A stretch of 64,000 bases of DNA from Sphingopyxis sp. OPL5. Its GTDB lineage: Bacteria; Pseudomonadota; Alphaproteobacteria; Sphingomonadales; Sphingomonadaceae. A program made the translations under genes and the position numbers. The notes beneath the pieces are model-generated. The model saw only the letters and a list, made by a program, of their open reading frames with translations, was not told where the DNA came from and ran no database searches. The stretch is from contig NZ_CP060725.1 in assembly GCF_003797775.2 (NCBI RefSeq), positions 2,350,001-2,414,000 on the forward strand. The letters run 5' to 3'. Shown in pieces: positions 1 through 8,445 of this stretch (positions are counted from its first letter, which is position 1; each line of letters begins with the position of its first letter).

Positions 1-1044
1 ATCCCAGGCCCTTTCGGCGAGCGGGCGGACACGCTCGGACATGTCGCGCGCATGCTGCGACGAGGCGGTGCCGTCGATCACGCGCTTCTTGATGCCTTGG
101 ATGATGCCCGCGAGGCGGAAGAAATTATAGGCGAAATACCAGTTCATGTCGGGCACCCCGTCGCGGCCCGTCGCGGCGCAATAACGGGTGACCATTTCGC
201 CCAGTTCGGGAATGCCCAGGCCCACGCGGTCGAGATCCTCGACCCCCGACCGGCCGCCATTTTCGGTGACCCACGCCATCGCGACATAGGTGAAATCGGC
301 GAGCGGATCGCCCAGCGTCGACAGCTCCCAATCGAGCACCGCGAGCACTTCGGGGCGGTCCTTGGCAAAGATCATATTGTCGATGCGGTAATCGCCATGA
401 ACGACGCTGGTGCGCGTCTGTTCGGGCAGCGTCGCGGGCAGCCACGCAATCAGCCGCTCCATCTCGTCCATCGTCTCGGTTTCGGAGAGGCGGTACTGCT
501 TGGTCCAGCGGTCGACCTGGCGGCCGAAATAATTGCCCGGCTTGCCATAGTCCGACAGCCCCGCCGCCTCCACATCGACATTGTGCAGCGCGGCGAGCGT
601 ATCGATCATCGCCTCGTAAGTGGCGCGGCGATTCTCCGGCGTCGACCCCGGCATCGCGCCGTCCCAGATCGTCTGGCCATCGACCATGCCCATGACATAG
701 AACCAGCTGCCGACGACGCTGTCATCGGTGCACAGGCCATATTGGCGCGCGACGGGGAAACCGGCCTTATGAAGCCCCGCTTGCACCTTATATTCGCGGT
801 CGACCGCATGCGCCGAGGGCAGCAGCTGGCCATAGGGCTTGCGGCGGAGGACATAATTGCCCGACGGCGCCGAAATCTTGTAGGTCGGGTTCGACTGGCC
901 GCCGGCAAATTTGCCCTGCGTCAGCGGGCCCTCGAAGCCCTCGACATTCGCCTCCATCCATGCGGTCAGCTTCGCCTCGTCGAGGATATCGGCGCCCTCG
1001 GGCGCGACGGTGCCGCTGAAGGCCTTTTGTGCGTCCAATGTCAT
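1..1044 (-). CDS. APH-type phosphotransferase, ACAD10/11-associated (3' end cut by the window)
   Basis: The reading frame runs from the ATG at 1044 to the window edge, so the C-terminus is missing. The protein has the aminoglycoside-phosphotransferase kinase fold: an N-terminal lobe with NPTYKI and VLRRKP, the catalytic HGDYRIDN motif and the metal-binding VLDWELSTLGDP. This version matches the kinase domain fused to acyl-CoA dehydrogenase in mammalian ACAD10/11 and the stand-alone kinase LvaA of Pseudomonas levulinate catabolism, rather than antibiotic-resistance kinases. Its ATG overlaps the stop of the upstream alcohol dehydrogenase (ATGA), so the two are probably translationally coupled. 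An ACAD10/11-like dehydrogenase lies first in the same leftward unit. Inferred role: phosphorylation of a hydroxyacyl-CoA so that the hydroxyl can be eliminated. The substrate is unknown. Confidence 0.85.
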   Translation of the reverse strand, partial: MTLDAQKAFSGTVAPEGADILDEAKLTAWMEANVEGFEGPLTQGKFAGGQSNPTYKISAPSGNYVLRRKPYGQLLPSAHAVDREYKVQAGLHKAGFPVARQYGLCTDDSVVGSWFYVMGMVDGQTIWDGAMPGSTPENRRATYEAMIDTLAALHNVDVEAAGLSDYGKPGNYFGRQVDRWTKQYRLSETETMDEMERLIAWLPATLPEQTRTSVVHGDYRIDNMIFAKDRPEVLAVLDWELSTLGDPLADFTYVAMAWVTENGGRSGVEDLDRVGLGIPELGEMVTRYCAATGRDGVPDMNWYFAYNFFRLAGIIQGIKKRVIDGTASSQHARDMSERVRPLAERAWD

Positions 1045-2132
1045 TGGTCGAATACGATCACCGAACGGGCGGCGTCGCCTTTCTTCATCTTGTCGAACCC
1101 TTCGTTGATCTGCGCGAGCGGGATCGTCTCGGCGACGATGCTGTCGAGGTCGAGCAGTCCGCGCAGGTAGAAATCGACGAGGCGCGGAATATCGACCGGG
1201 AAGCGGTTGCCGCCCATGATCGCGCCCTGCAGTTTCTTGCCGCTGAGCAGGTCCATCGCCGACAGGCCGACCTTCTCGCTGAGCGGCATCATGCCGAGGA
1301 TCGTCGCGGTGCCGCCGCGGCGTAGCGAGGCGACCGCGAGGCTGGCCGAGGCCGGGCGCCCGACCGCTTCGATTGCATGGTCGACGCCGCCCTTGGTCAG
1401 CTCCAGAATTTGCTTCGCGGCATCGTCGGCGAGTGCGTCGACGACGTCGGTGGCGCCGAGCTTGATCGCCAGCGCGCGCTTTTCGGGCACCGGATCGGCG
1501 GCGATGATCCGCCCCGCGCCGGCGATCTTCGCGGCGTTGATCGTCGCGAGGCCGACGCCGCCGCATCCGACGACCGCGATCGTCTCGCCCGGGGTCACCT
1601 TGCACGCGTTGAAGATCGTTCCCGCACCGGTCGTCACCGCGCAGCCGATCACCGCGGCGCGGTCGAGCGGCATGTCGGGGTCGATGCGTACACAGGCATG
1701 TTCGTGGACCAGCATCGTCTCGGCAAAGGCGCTGAGGTTGAGCATCTGGTTGACGATGCTGCCGTCGGGGCGCGTGATGCGCGGCGGCTGACCGGGCGCG
1801 CGGCGGGTGTCGCCGCCCATGCACAAGGACATGCGGCCGCTGACGCAGAATTCGCAATGGCCGCAAAAGGCCGACAGGCAAGTCACGACCGCGTCGCCGA
1901 CCTTGACCGTGCGCACTTCGCTGCCGACCGCCTCGACGATGCCAGCGGCCTCATGGCCGGGAATGGCCGGAAGGGGATGCGGATAGGCCCCGTCGATGAA
2001 GTGCAGGTCCGAATGGCAGAGGCCGCACGCGGCGGTGCGGATGCGGACCTCGTGCGGGCCGCAATCGGCGATCTGGACGGTTTCGATCTGCAGCGGCTTG
2101 CCGGGTTCGATCAGGATGGCGGCTTTGGTCAT
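1041..2132 (-). CDS. Zinc-dependent alcohol dehydrogenase (MDR family)
   Basis: A 363-residue medium-chain dehydrogenase. Catalytic zinc ligands are visible in CGLCHSDLH (Cys39) and GHEAAG. The structural-zinc lobe is CGHCEFCVSGRMSLC, and the NAD-binding Rossmann motif is VVGCGGVGLATI. Length and motif order fit the class III/NDMA-type branch that oxidises primary alcohols or S-hydroxymethyl adducts with NAD. A GGAG sits a few bases before the ATG. The gene lies between the acyl-CoA dehydrogenase upstream, from which it is separated by a 120-bp gap holding a palindromic repeat, and the APH kinase downstream, which it overlaps by 4 bp. This suggests a step that oxidises an alcohol on the same substrate. 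Family assignment is firm; the substrate is inference. Confidence 0.9.
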   Translation of the reverse strand: MTKAAILIEPGKPLQIETVQIADCGPHEVRIRTAACGLCHSDLHFIDGAYPHPLPAIPGHEAAGIVEAVGSEVRTVKVGDAVVTCLSAFCGHCEFCVSGRMSLCMGGDTRRAPGQPPRITRPDGSIVNQMLNLSAFAETMLVHEHACVRIDPDMPLDRAAVIGCAVTTGAGTIFNACKVTPGETIAVVGCGGVGLATINAAKIAGAGRIIAADPVPEKRALAIKLGATDVVDALADDAAKQILELTKGGVDHAIEAVGRPASASLAVASLRRGGTATILGMMPLSEKVGLSAMDLLSGKKLQGAIMGGNRFPVDIPRLVDFYLRGLLDLDSIVAETIPLAQINEGFDKMKKGDAARSVIVFDQ

Positions 2133-2150
2133 TCAAATCTCCGTTCAGTT

Positions 2151-2246
2151 CCCCTCCCGCTTGCGGGAGGGGCTAGGGGAGGGCTTGTCACGTGGGGCGG
2201 GCGCCAACAGGCCCTCCCCCGACCCCTCCCGCAAGCGGGAGGGGAG
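2151..2246. repeat. Palindromic intergenic repeat (two inverted 22-bp palindromes)
   Basis: Two copies of a 22-bp palindrome lie at 2151-2172 (centre GCTTGC) and 2223-2244 (centre GCAAGC), arranged head to head. They are flanked by further matching GGGAGGGC and GCCCTCCCC arms, so the whole unit can form a long cruciform or hairpin. The same 22-bp palindrome recurs at 8446-8467. It fills the gap between the acyl-CoA dehydrogenase and alcohol dehydrogenase genes and could reduce read-through. It resembles REP/MITE-type elements, but no transposase is present. Confidence 0.8.
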
Positions 2247-2252
2247 TTTCAA

Positions 2253-3542
2253 TTAGCGCGACACGCCGATGTCGCCCGACGAGAAACCCGGCTCGCTCGC
2301 TTCGCTATGCTTGGCGAATTCGATCCGCGCCACCGCGCGCTCATGCACTTCGTCGGGACCGTCGGCGAGCCGCAGCGTGCGCTGATGCGCATAGGCCTTG
2401 GCGAGCCCGAAATCTTCCGACACGCCCGCGCCGCCATGCGCCTGGATCGCATCGTCGATGATCTTCAGCGCCATGTTCGGCGCCTGCACCTTGATCATCG
2501 CGATCTCGGCCGCGGCCGACTTGTTGCCGACCTTGTCCATCATGTCGGCGGCCTTGAGGCAGAGCAGCCGCGTCATTTCGATGTCGATGCGCGCGCGCGC
2601 CAGGCGATGTTCCCAGATGCTATATTCGGCGACCTTCTTGCCGAAGGCGACGCGCGACTGGAGGCGCTTCGCCATCTTGGCAATCGCCTCCTCGGCGACG
2701 CCGATCGTGCGCATGCAATGGTGGATACGGCCCGGCCCGAGGCGGCCTTGCGCGATCTCGAAGCCGCGGCCCTCGCCGAGCAGCATCGCCTCTTCGGCGT
2801 TGACCCGGACGTCCTTCAGCTCGATTTCCATATGGCCGTGCGGCGCATCGTCGTAACCGAACACCGGCAGATGACGCAAAATGTTCACTCCCGGCGCGTC
2901 GAGCGGCATCAGCACCATCGACTGCTGCGCGTGGCGCTTGGCGGCGAAGTCGGTCTTGCCCATCACGATCGCGATGTTGCAACGCGGATCGCCCGCGCCC
3001 GACGACCACCATTTGGTGCCGTTGATGACATAATCGTCGCCGTCGCGCTCGATGCGCGTCTCGATGTTGGTCGCGTCGGAGGACGCCACTTTCGGTTCGG
3101 TCATCAGGAAGGCCGAACGGATCTGGCCGTTCATCAGCGGTTTGAGATATTTTTCCTTCTGCGCCGCGGTGCCATAGCGGTGGAACACCTCCATGTTTCC
3201 GGTGTCGGGCGCCGAGCAGTTGAACACTTCGCTGGCGAAACCGACGCGGCCCATTTCCTCGGCGCACAGCGCATATTCGAGGTTGGTGAGGCCGGGACCT
3301 TCGAACTCGATCGTTTCGTCGACATGGTGGTGCGCGGCGCTGCGCGGCGGCATGAACAGGTTCCAGATCCCGGCCTCTTTCGCCTCGGCCTTCAGATCCT
3401 CGACGACCTGGATGACTTTCCAGCGGTCGCCTTCCTTGTCCTGCTTGTCATAGGTGGGGACGGCGGGACGCACCTTGCGCTCGATGAAGTCGCGTACGCG
3501 GTCGCGCCAATAGACCTGCCGGTCGGTGAGATCGAAATCCAT
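2253..3542 (-). CDS. Acyl-CoA dehydrogenase, ACAD10/11-like
   Basis: A 429-residue flavoprotein starting MDFDLTDRQ, with GGAAGG before the ATG at 3542; the frame stays open 12 codons upstream without a better site. It has the FAD/acyl-CoA motifs [16 protein letters not shown] and [12 protein letters not shown]. The C-terminal segment is [13 protein letters not shown] followed by [10 protein letters not shown], typical of the ACAD10/11 subgroup. It probably acts on a CoA thioester. In known cases this subgroup works with an APH kinase: fused in mammalian ACAD10/11 and separate as LvaC/LvaA in Pseudomonas. Here the kinase gene is two genes downstream. A 16-bp dyad resembling a LiuR-type operator lies 16-31 bp before the start and probably controls the unit. 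Confidence 0.9.
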   Translation of the reverse strand: MDFDLTDRQVYWRDRVRDFIERKVRPAVPTYDKQDKEGDRWKVIQVVEDLKAEAKEAGIWNLFMPPRSAAHHHVDETIEFEGPGLTNLEYALCAEEMGRVGFASEVFNCSAPDTGNMEVFHRYGTAAQKEKYLKPLMNGQIRSAFLMTEPKVASSDATNIETRIERDGDDYVINGTKWWSSGAGDPRCNIAIVMGKTDFAAKRHAQQSMVLMPLDAPGVNILRHLPVFGYDDAPHGHMEIELKDVRVNAEEAMLLGEGRGFEIAQGRLGPGRIHHCMRTIGVAEEAIAKMAKRLQSRVAFGKKVAEYSIWEHRLARARIDIEMTRLLCLKAADMMDKVGNKSAAAEIAMIKVQAPNMALKIIDDAIQAHGGAGVSEDFGLAKAYAHQRTLRLADGPDEVHERAVARIEFAKHSEASEPGFSSGDIGVSR

Positions 3543-3557
3543 GCTCGCATCCTTCCC

Positions 3558-3573
3558 TTTACGTTTACGTAAG
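3558..3573. promoter_or_regulatory. Candidate operator dyad (LiuR/MerR-like)
   Basis: The sequence TTTACGTTTACGTAAG is a near-perfect dyad of half-sites TTTACG and CGTAAG separated by 4 bp, placed 16-31 bp upstream of the acyl-CoA dehydrogenase ATG. A second site with the same architecture (TTGACG-N4-CGTAAA) occurs at 6075-6090. The pattern resembles sites described for LiuR-type MerR regulators of acyl-CoA and branched-chain catabolism in proteobacteria. No regulator gene lies in the window, so the assignment is by motif only. Confidence 0.5.
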
Positions 3574-3653
3574 CCCATGGACCGATTCGGCCCCGCTTGC
3601 CAAGCCCTGCGGCCTCAAAATTACACCCTTTCGCCGCCTCGCGAACTTTTCCG

Positions 3654-5111
3654 TTACGGATGTGGTCTTGCCGCTTCCGCCGCTTCCGCCATCGCCGCGA
3701 CCCGCGCTTCGTGGTCGGCACGCGAAATCGGGAATCGCGAGATGAACCAGATGCTGGCGATGGCGAAGAGGACAAGAACGGCCAGGAAATAGACCGCCAG
3801 ATTGTCGAGGATCGACTGGTCGACCTGACCCGGCGTCGCCTTGGCCGGAAAATTCGCCGCTCCGATGATCTGCCCGGTCAGGAACAGGCCGATGCCGGTC
3901 GCGCATTTCTGGACGAAGAAATAAGCCGAGAAGAAAATGCCTTCGGACCGCTCACCTGTTTTTTCCTGCGACGCCTCGACGATGTCCGATGCCATCGACT
4001 GGGCGAGCATCATCGACGCGACCGAAAAGGCGTTCGAGATGGTGATCAGCGCGAACAGCGTCGGGATCAGCGCCGATGCGCCATTGTCGGGGAACAGGCC
4101 GATGAAGCGCAGCAGATAGGGGGAAACCCCGAAACACAGCGCGAGCACCCCCGCCGCCACCGCGCCGGTTCGCTTCTCCATCCGTTTCTGGAGCAGCCCG
4201 ACGACGAGGAAGGCGCCGACCACGCCGACGAACAGGGTCGCCGAATAGGCGATGAAGCCCGCCTGCGGCATCAGCCAGTAGTAAGTGAGCAGATAGGCGG
4301 TGATCGAAAAGGTCAGGCCCTGGTTGACGAAGGCGAAGACCGAGCTGCCAAGCAACACAAGGAAAGCCTTGTTCGACAGGATGGTCTTGATCTTGCGCAG
4401 CGTCTGTCCCAGCGGCAGGTGCGTCGGCGGCGCCGCGTCGGGGTGGGCGAGGCGTCGGTGGGTGGTCAAGGCCGACACGCTGGTCGCAAGGATCATCAAC
4501 ACCGCACCGGTCCAGCCATAGAGCTGATAGCCGTCGAGATTGAGCTGGCCGACGGGGTATTTTTCGCTGGGTACGAGGAAAAAGCCAAAGGCCAGCGTCA
4601 ACATGACGAGCCCGCCGGCCCAGCCGAAGACGAAGCGCCAGCGCGTCAGCGAGGTCCTTTCGTCATAATCGCTGGTCAGCGCCGGGACGACCGACAGCGC
4701 GGGGATTTCATAACAGGACACCGCGGCGCGCATCAGGAAGGCGAAAAGCAGCAGATAGCCATAGAGCCATTGCTGATCGAGTGACGGCGGGTGCCACAGC
4801 ATGATCCAGGCGAACGCCATCGGCAGGATCGCCGCATACATCCACGGGTGCCTCTTGCCCCAGCGGCTGTGCGTCTTGTCGCTCCAGTAACCGACCATCG
4901 GGTCGATGATCGCATCCATGAACAGCGCGAGCAGCAAGATCAGCCCGACGATCCGCGCATCGAGTCCGAGGACCTGATTGTAGAGCAGCATGAGGAGGGT
5001 GGCGAAGCCATTGTCCTTCACGCCATAGGCAATCGACCCGAAGCCGTTGCCGAGCTTGATGGGCAGGGGCAGTTTTCCGGAGGGCGGCAGCGCGCTCGCC
5101 GTTGCGCTCAC
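3654..5111 (-). CDS. GPH-family MFS transporter (sugar:cation symporter type)
   Basis: A 485-residue polytopic membrane protein of the glycoside-pentoside-hexuronide:cation symporter family. Hallmarks are LPIKLGNGFGSIAYGVKDN near the N-terminus, DPMVGYWSDKTHSRWGKRHPW in the loop after helix 2, and about 12 hydrophobic segments. The start is a GTG at 5111 that overlaps the stop codon of the upstream SDR gene (GTGA). Upstream codons in this frame belong to the shadow of that SDR, so the overlap is the natural start. Coupling to an SDR inside an acyl-CoA catabolic island suggests import of the pathway substrate. Classical members carry sugars; sphingomonad members may carry other compounds, so the substrate is unknown. 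Confidence 0.88.
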   Translation of the reverse strand: MSATASALPPSGKLPLPIKLGNGFGSIAYGVKDNGFATLLMLLYNQVLGLDARIVGLILLLALFMDAIIDPMVGYWSDKTHSRWGKRHPWMYAAILPMAFAWIMLWHPPSLDQQWLYGYLLLFAFLMRAAVSCYEIPALSVVPALTSDYDERTSLTRWRFVFGWAGGLVMLTLAFGFFLVPSEKYPVGQLNLDGYQLYGWTGAVLMILATSVSALTTHRRLAHPDAAPPTHLPLGQTLRKIKTILSNKAFLVLLGSSVFAFVNQGLTFSITAYLLTYYWLMPQAGFIAYSATLFVGVVGAFLVVGLLQKRMEKRTGAVAAGVLALCFGVSPYLLRFIGLFPDNGASALIPTLFALITISNAFSVASMMLAQSMASDIVEASQEKTGERSEGIFFSAYFFVQKCATGIGLFLTGQIIGAANFPAKATPGQVDQSILDNLAVYFLAVLVLFAIASIWFISRFPISRADHEARVAAMAEAAEAARPHP

Positions 5112-5965
5112 GCGGGTGCTCCCGCCTTCGCCGCCTCCTCCATCGCTGTCAGGGCGTCGAACATCCCGGGCGCTTCGGGGTCCCAGGCGTGGCGCTGACC
5201 GATGGTCAGCCCGCCGTCGACGAGCATATGGGTGCCGGTCATGAAGCTCGATTCCTCGCTCGCCAGATAGGCGACGGCGTTGGCGATATCCTCGGGTTGG
5301 CCGCCGCGCGCGACGGGCTGCGCCTGCGCGCTCATTCCCGCGATGATCGCATTCGCCTCGCCTTTCATCGCGTCGGGCACGTCGAGCGATGCGGTGAAGA
5401 TATTGGTGTTGATGAAGCCCGGACAGATCGCGTTGACGCGGATGCCATAGCGGGCGAGGTCGGTCGCCGCGACCTTGGTCAGGTGGAGTACGCCCGCCTT
5501 CGCCACGGCATAGGCGGTCGGCGAATAGCCCGCGCCGAGCGCCGCGACGCTGGCGGTGTTGACGATGCTCGCGCCCTTGCGGCCCTTCATATGCGGGCTG
5601 GCGTAGCGAATCCCCATCGCCACCGATTTCAGCACCAGGTCCATCGTGCGGTCCCAGCCTTCGGGGGTGATCTCGTCGATCGGCGCGCGGTCGCCGCCCG
5701 CGGCGGCGTTGTTGAACACGATGTCGATGCCGCCCGCCTTCGCGGCGGCGGCATCCATCAGCGCTTCGATGTCCGCGGGTTGCGTGACGTCGCAGCGGAC
5801 GAAATCGATCTTGCCGTTCGACTGTTCGGCCAGCGCTTGTCCGCCCTTTTCGTCGATGTCGGCGGCGAAGACATGCGCGCCCTCGCCGGCGAGTTTCAGC
5901 ACCGCAGCCTTGCCGATGCCCGATGCTGCGCCGGTGACGACGGCGACCTTGCCTGCGAATCGCAT
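5108..5965 (-). CDS. SDR-family NAD(P)-dependent oxidoreductase
   Basis: A 285-residue classical short-chain dehydrogenase starting MRFAGKVAVVTG. The cofactor motif TGAASGIG is near residue 12, followed by FNNAAAGG, the catalytic serine in NTASVAAL and YAVAK with the catalytic Tyr and Lys. The acidic residue after beta-2 (FAADID) suggests preference for NAD over NADP. GGGAGCAGG precedes the ATG. Its stop overlaps the GTG of the GPH transporter gene downstream. It is divergent from the acyl-CoA dehydrogenase pair starting at 6137, and the shared region holds two candidate operators. A hydroxyacyl-CoA or alcohol substrate is likely but unproven. Confidence 0.9.
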   Translation of the reverse strand: MRFAGKVAVVTGAASGIGKAAVLKLAGEGAHVFAADIDEKGGQALAEQSNGKIDFVRCDVTQPADIEALMDAAAAKAGGIDIVFNNAAAGGDRAPIDEITPEGWDRTMDLVLKSVAMGIRYASPHMKGRKGASIVNTASVAALGAGYSPTAYAVAKAGVLHLTKVAATDLARYGIRVNAICPGFINTNIFTASLDVPDAMKGEANAIIAGMSAQAQPVARGGQPEDIANAVAYLASEESSFMTGTHMLVDGGLTIGQRHAWDPEAPGMFDALTAMEEAAKAGAPA

Positions 5966-5990
5966 ATCCTGCTCCCGTTTTATTTTGCGA

Positions 5991-6002
5991 CCTAAGCTTA
6001 GG
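5991..6002. promoter_or_regulatory. Perfect 12-bp palindrome in the divergent promoter region
   Basis: CCTAAGCTTAGG is a perfect palindrome 26 bp upstream of the SDR start and 135 bp from the rightward acyl-CoA dehydrogenase start. Its position fits an operator for a dimeric repressor, for example of the TetR type. The protein that would bind it is not in the window. Confidence 0.4.
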
Positions 6003-6074
6003 CGCGTGGAAAGGCGCGTCAACGCCCGGCAATCGGACGCTACGGTGCCGTAACGGCAGGTCGCGGGTCCCAAG

Positions 6075-6090
6075 TTGACGCTTGCGTAAA
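6075..6090. promoter_or_regulatory. Candidate operator dyad, second copy (LiuR/MerR-like)
   Basis: TTGACGCTTGCGTAAA has the same half-site spacing as the dyad at 3558-3573 (TTGACG, 4 bp, CGTAAA). It lies 47-62 bp upstream of the rightward acyl-CoA dehydrogenase and inside the divergent region shared with the leftward SDR. Two matching sites before two acyl-CoA units suggest one regulon. Confidence 0.5.
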
Positions 6091-6136
6091 CTAGCGAAGC
6101 GGACGTAGATTTGGCGGCAGAAGAGGAGCCCGAAGG

Positions 6137-7318
6137 ATGAGCGAACTGGACGCTTTCCGCACCGAGGTGCGGGAATGGCTGGAGGCGAACTGCCCCGCCG
6201 AAATGCGCGAACCGATCCGTGACGAGGATGACGTCTGCTGGGGCGGGCGCAACTTCAAGTTCAAGAACGCGGCGCAGAAGCAATGGCTCGATGCCTGTGT
6301 TTCCAAAGGCTACACCGTCCCCGACTGGCCCAAACCCTATGGCGGCGCCGGGCTGACGCCCGAGCAGACCAAGGTCTTCAAACAGGAAATGAAGCGCATC
6401 CATGCGCGCTCGCCGCTCGACAGCTTCGGCATCTGGATGCTCGGCCCCGCGCTGCTGCAATTCGGCACCGAAGAGCAGAAGGTCGAGTATCTGAACCCGA
6501 TCGCGCGCGGCGAAATCCGCTGGTGCCAGGGCTATTCCGAACCCGGCTCGGGCAGCGACCTCGTCAGTCTGCAGACCTTCGGCGAAGACAAGGGCGATCA
6601 TTGGGTCGTCAATGGGTCGAAGATCTGGACGAGCTATGCCGACAAGGCCGACTGGATTTTTTGCCTCGTCCGCACCGACAAGGCGAATAAATATCAGGGC
6701 ATTACCTTCATGCTCTTTGACATGGCGAGCAAGGGCGTCACGACCAAGCCGATCCTGCTGATTTCGGGCAATTCGCCCTTCTGCGAAACCTTCTTCGACG
6801 ATGTCGAAGTGCCCAAGACGCAGTTTATCGGCGAGATCAACCGCGGCTGGGACGTCGCCAAATATCTGCTCGGCCACGAACGCGAGATGATCTCGGGCGG
6901 CGGCGCCGGCGGCGACATGGTCAGCATCGGCGGCGCCTTTGCCAAGGCGTTCGGCAAGAATGCCGCCGGCGAACTCGACGATCCGATATTGCGCGCCGAA
7001 ATGGCGGCGTTCGACGTCGATGTCTTTGCCTATCGTGCGATGGGCGAACGCTTCATGGACATGTGGAAGACCGGCCGCGCGCATCCGGCGTCGTCGAACA
7101 TGATGAAATATGTCGGCACCGAGCTGAACAAGCGCCGCCACGAACTCGTCATGTCGGGCGGCGGCAGCGAAGCGCTCGAATGGGACAGCGCAGAGACCAA
7201 GGGCGGCGCGCGCGCGCGCGGCTGGCTGCGCACCAAGGCCAATTCGATCGAAGGCGGGACGAGCGAAGTCATGCTCAACGTCATCGCCAAGCGTATCCTC
7301 GACCTGCCCGGAGCCTGA
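6137..7318 (+). CDS. Acyl-CoA dehydrogenase (first of an adjacent pair)
   Basis: A 393-residue FadE-type flavoprotein starting MSELDAFRTEVREWL, with GAGGAG and GAAGG upstream of the ATG. The motifs WCQGYSEPGSGSDL and NGSKIWTSYADKADW form the FAD and substrate pocket, and SIEGGTSEVMLNVIAKRIL near the C-terminus carries the FAD-binding loop typical of this subgroup. Only 3 bp separate it from the next dehydrogenase gene. Paired, diverged acyl-CoA dehydrogenases of this type form alpha2beta2 heterotetramers in actinobacterial steroid catabolism; a similar complex here is inference. The substrate is probably a bulky or branched acyl-CoA. Confidence 0.9.
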   Translation: MSELDAFRTEVREWLEANCPAEMREPIRDEDDVCWGGRNFKFKNAAQKQWLDACVSKGYTVPDWPKPYGGAGLTPEQTKVFKQEMKRIHARSPLDSFGIWMLGPALLQFGTEEQKVEYLNPIARGEIRWCQGYSEPGSGSDLVSLQTFGEDKGDHWVVNGSKIWTSYADKADWIFCLVRTDKANKYQGITFMLFDMASKGVTTKPILLISGNSPFCETFFDDVEVPKTQFIGEINRGWDVAKYLLGHEREMISGGGAGGDMVSIGGAFAKAFGKNAAGELDDPILRAEMAAFDVDVFAYRAMGERFMDMWKTGRAHPASSNMMKYVGTELNKRRHELVMSGGGSEALEWDSAETKGGARARGWLRTKANSIEGGTSEVMLNVIAKRILDLPGA

Positions 7319-7321
7319 CCC

Positions 7322-8440
7322 ATGCCTTTGTATCACAATGAAGACCAGGCGATGCTCAAGGACAGCGTCGCGCCCTTCGTCGCCGAACAGGCGCCGGTTT
7401 CGCACCTGCGCAAGCTGCGCGATACCGCCGACGCCACCGGCTTTTCGCGCGACCTCTGGGCGCAGTTCACCGACATGGGCCTGCCCGGCATGCTCGTTCC
7501 CGAGGCGCATGGCGGGCTCGGCATGGGGCATATGGAGGCGGGCATCGTGCTCGAGGAAATCGGCCGCAACCTGACCCCGTCGCCCTTCCTGTCGACCGGC
7601 GTCGGCGCGGTCGCCGCGCTGGCGAAGGCCGGCGGCACGCAGGCCGAGCGCTGGCTCCCCGCGATCGCCAGCGGCGAAGCGATCATCGCGCTCGCGATCG
7701 ACGAAGGCGCCAAGCACCGCCCCGACCGTATCGCGACCAGCGCGACGCGCTCGGGCAACGGCTTCCGCCTCGACGGCAAGAAAAGCTTCGTCCTCCACGG
7801 CCATGTCGCCGACATGAGCATCGTCGCGGCGAAGACCGACGGCGGCATCACGCTGTTCGCGGTGCCCAAGGATGCCAAGGGCGTCACCGTCGATCCGCGC
7901 CGCCTCGTCGACTCGAGCCTCGCCAGCCATGTCACGCTCGACGGTGTCGAACTCGATGCCGACGCGGTGATCGGTGAGGTCGATGCCGGCGGCGACATCC
8001 TCGACGCGCTGCTTGCCGCGACCCGCACCGGTGCCGCCGCCGAAATGGTCGGCGTCGGGCAGGGGGCGATGGATATGACCGTCACCTACCTCAAGGAACG
8101 CAAGCAGTTCGGCAAGCTGATCGGCGAGTTCCAGGGACTCCAGCACCGCGCCGCGCACCTCTATGGCGAGATGGAAGTCGCGCGCGCCACGGTGATGAAG
8201 GCGCAGGAACTGCTCGATCAGGGCAGCGAGGGCGCCAGGCTGATGGTCTCGGTCGCCAAGGCCAAGGCCGGCCGCGCCGCCAACCTCGCGGTACGCGAGG
8301 GCGTCCAGATGCACGGCGGCATCGGTATGACCGACGAATATGACATCGGCCTCTACATGAAACGCGACCGCGCTTTGGCGGAGTATATGGGCGATGTGCA
8401 TTACCACATCGACCAGGTCGCGCGGATGAACGGCTACTGA
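7322..8440 (+). CDS. Acyl-CoA dehydrogenase (second of an adjacent pair)
   Basis: A 372-residue acyl-CoA dehydrogenase starting MPLYHNEDQAMLKDSV. The middle domain carries LDGKKSFVLHGHVADM, and the C-terminal helical domain carries YLKERKQFGKLIGEFQ and VQMHGGIGMTDEYDIG, both family hallmarks. The typical C-terminal GTxE loop seen in its partner is not evident, as expected for the smaller subunit of a heteromeric enzyme. It starts 3 bp after the stop of the preceding acyl-CoA dehydrogenase gene, so co-translation is likely. A palindromic repeat follows its stop codon. Confidence 0.9.
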   Translation: MPLYHNEDQAMLKDSVAPFVAEQAPVSHLRKLRDTADATGFSRDLWAQFTDMGLPGMLVPEAHGGLGMGHMEAGIVLEEIGRNLTPSPFLSTGVGAVAALAKAGGTQAERWLPAIASGEAIIALAIDEGAKHRPDRIATSATRSGNGFRLDGKKSFVLHGHVADMSIVAAKTDGGITLFAVPKDAKGVTVDPRRLVDSSLASHVTLDGVELDADAVIGEVDAGGDILDALLAATRTGAAAEMVGVGQGAMDMTVTYLKERKQFGKLIGEFQGLQHRAAHLYGEMEVARATVMKAQELLDQGSEGARLMVSVAKAKAGRAANLAVREGVQMHGGIGMTDEYDIGLYMKRDRALAEYMGDVHYHIDQVARMNGY

Positions 8441-8445
8441 TCTCA

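Noticed and set aside
1377..3572. Plus-strand frame of 731 codons
   Set aside because: Spans the antisense of two enzymes and the palindromic repeat between them; no domain is visible.
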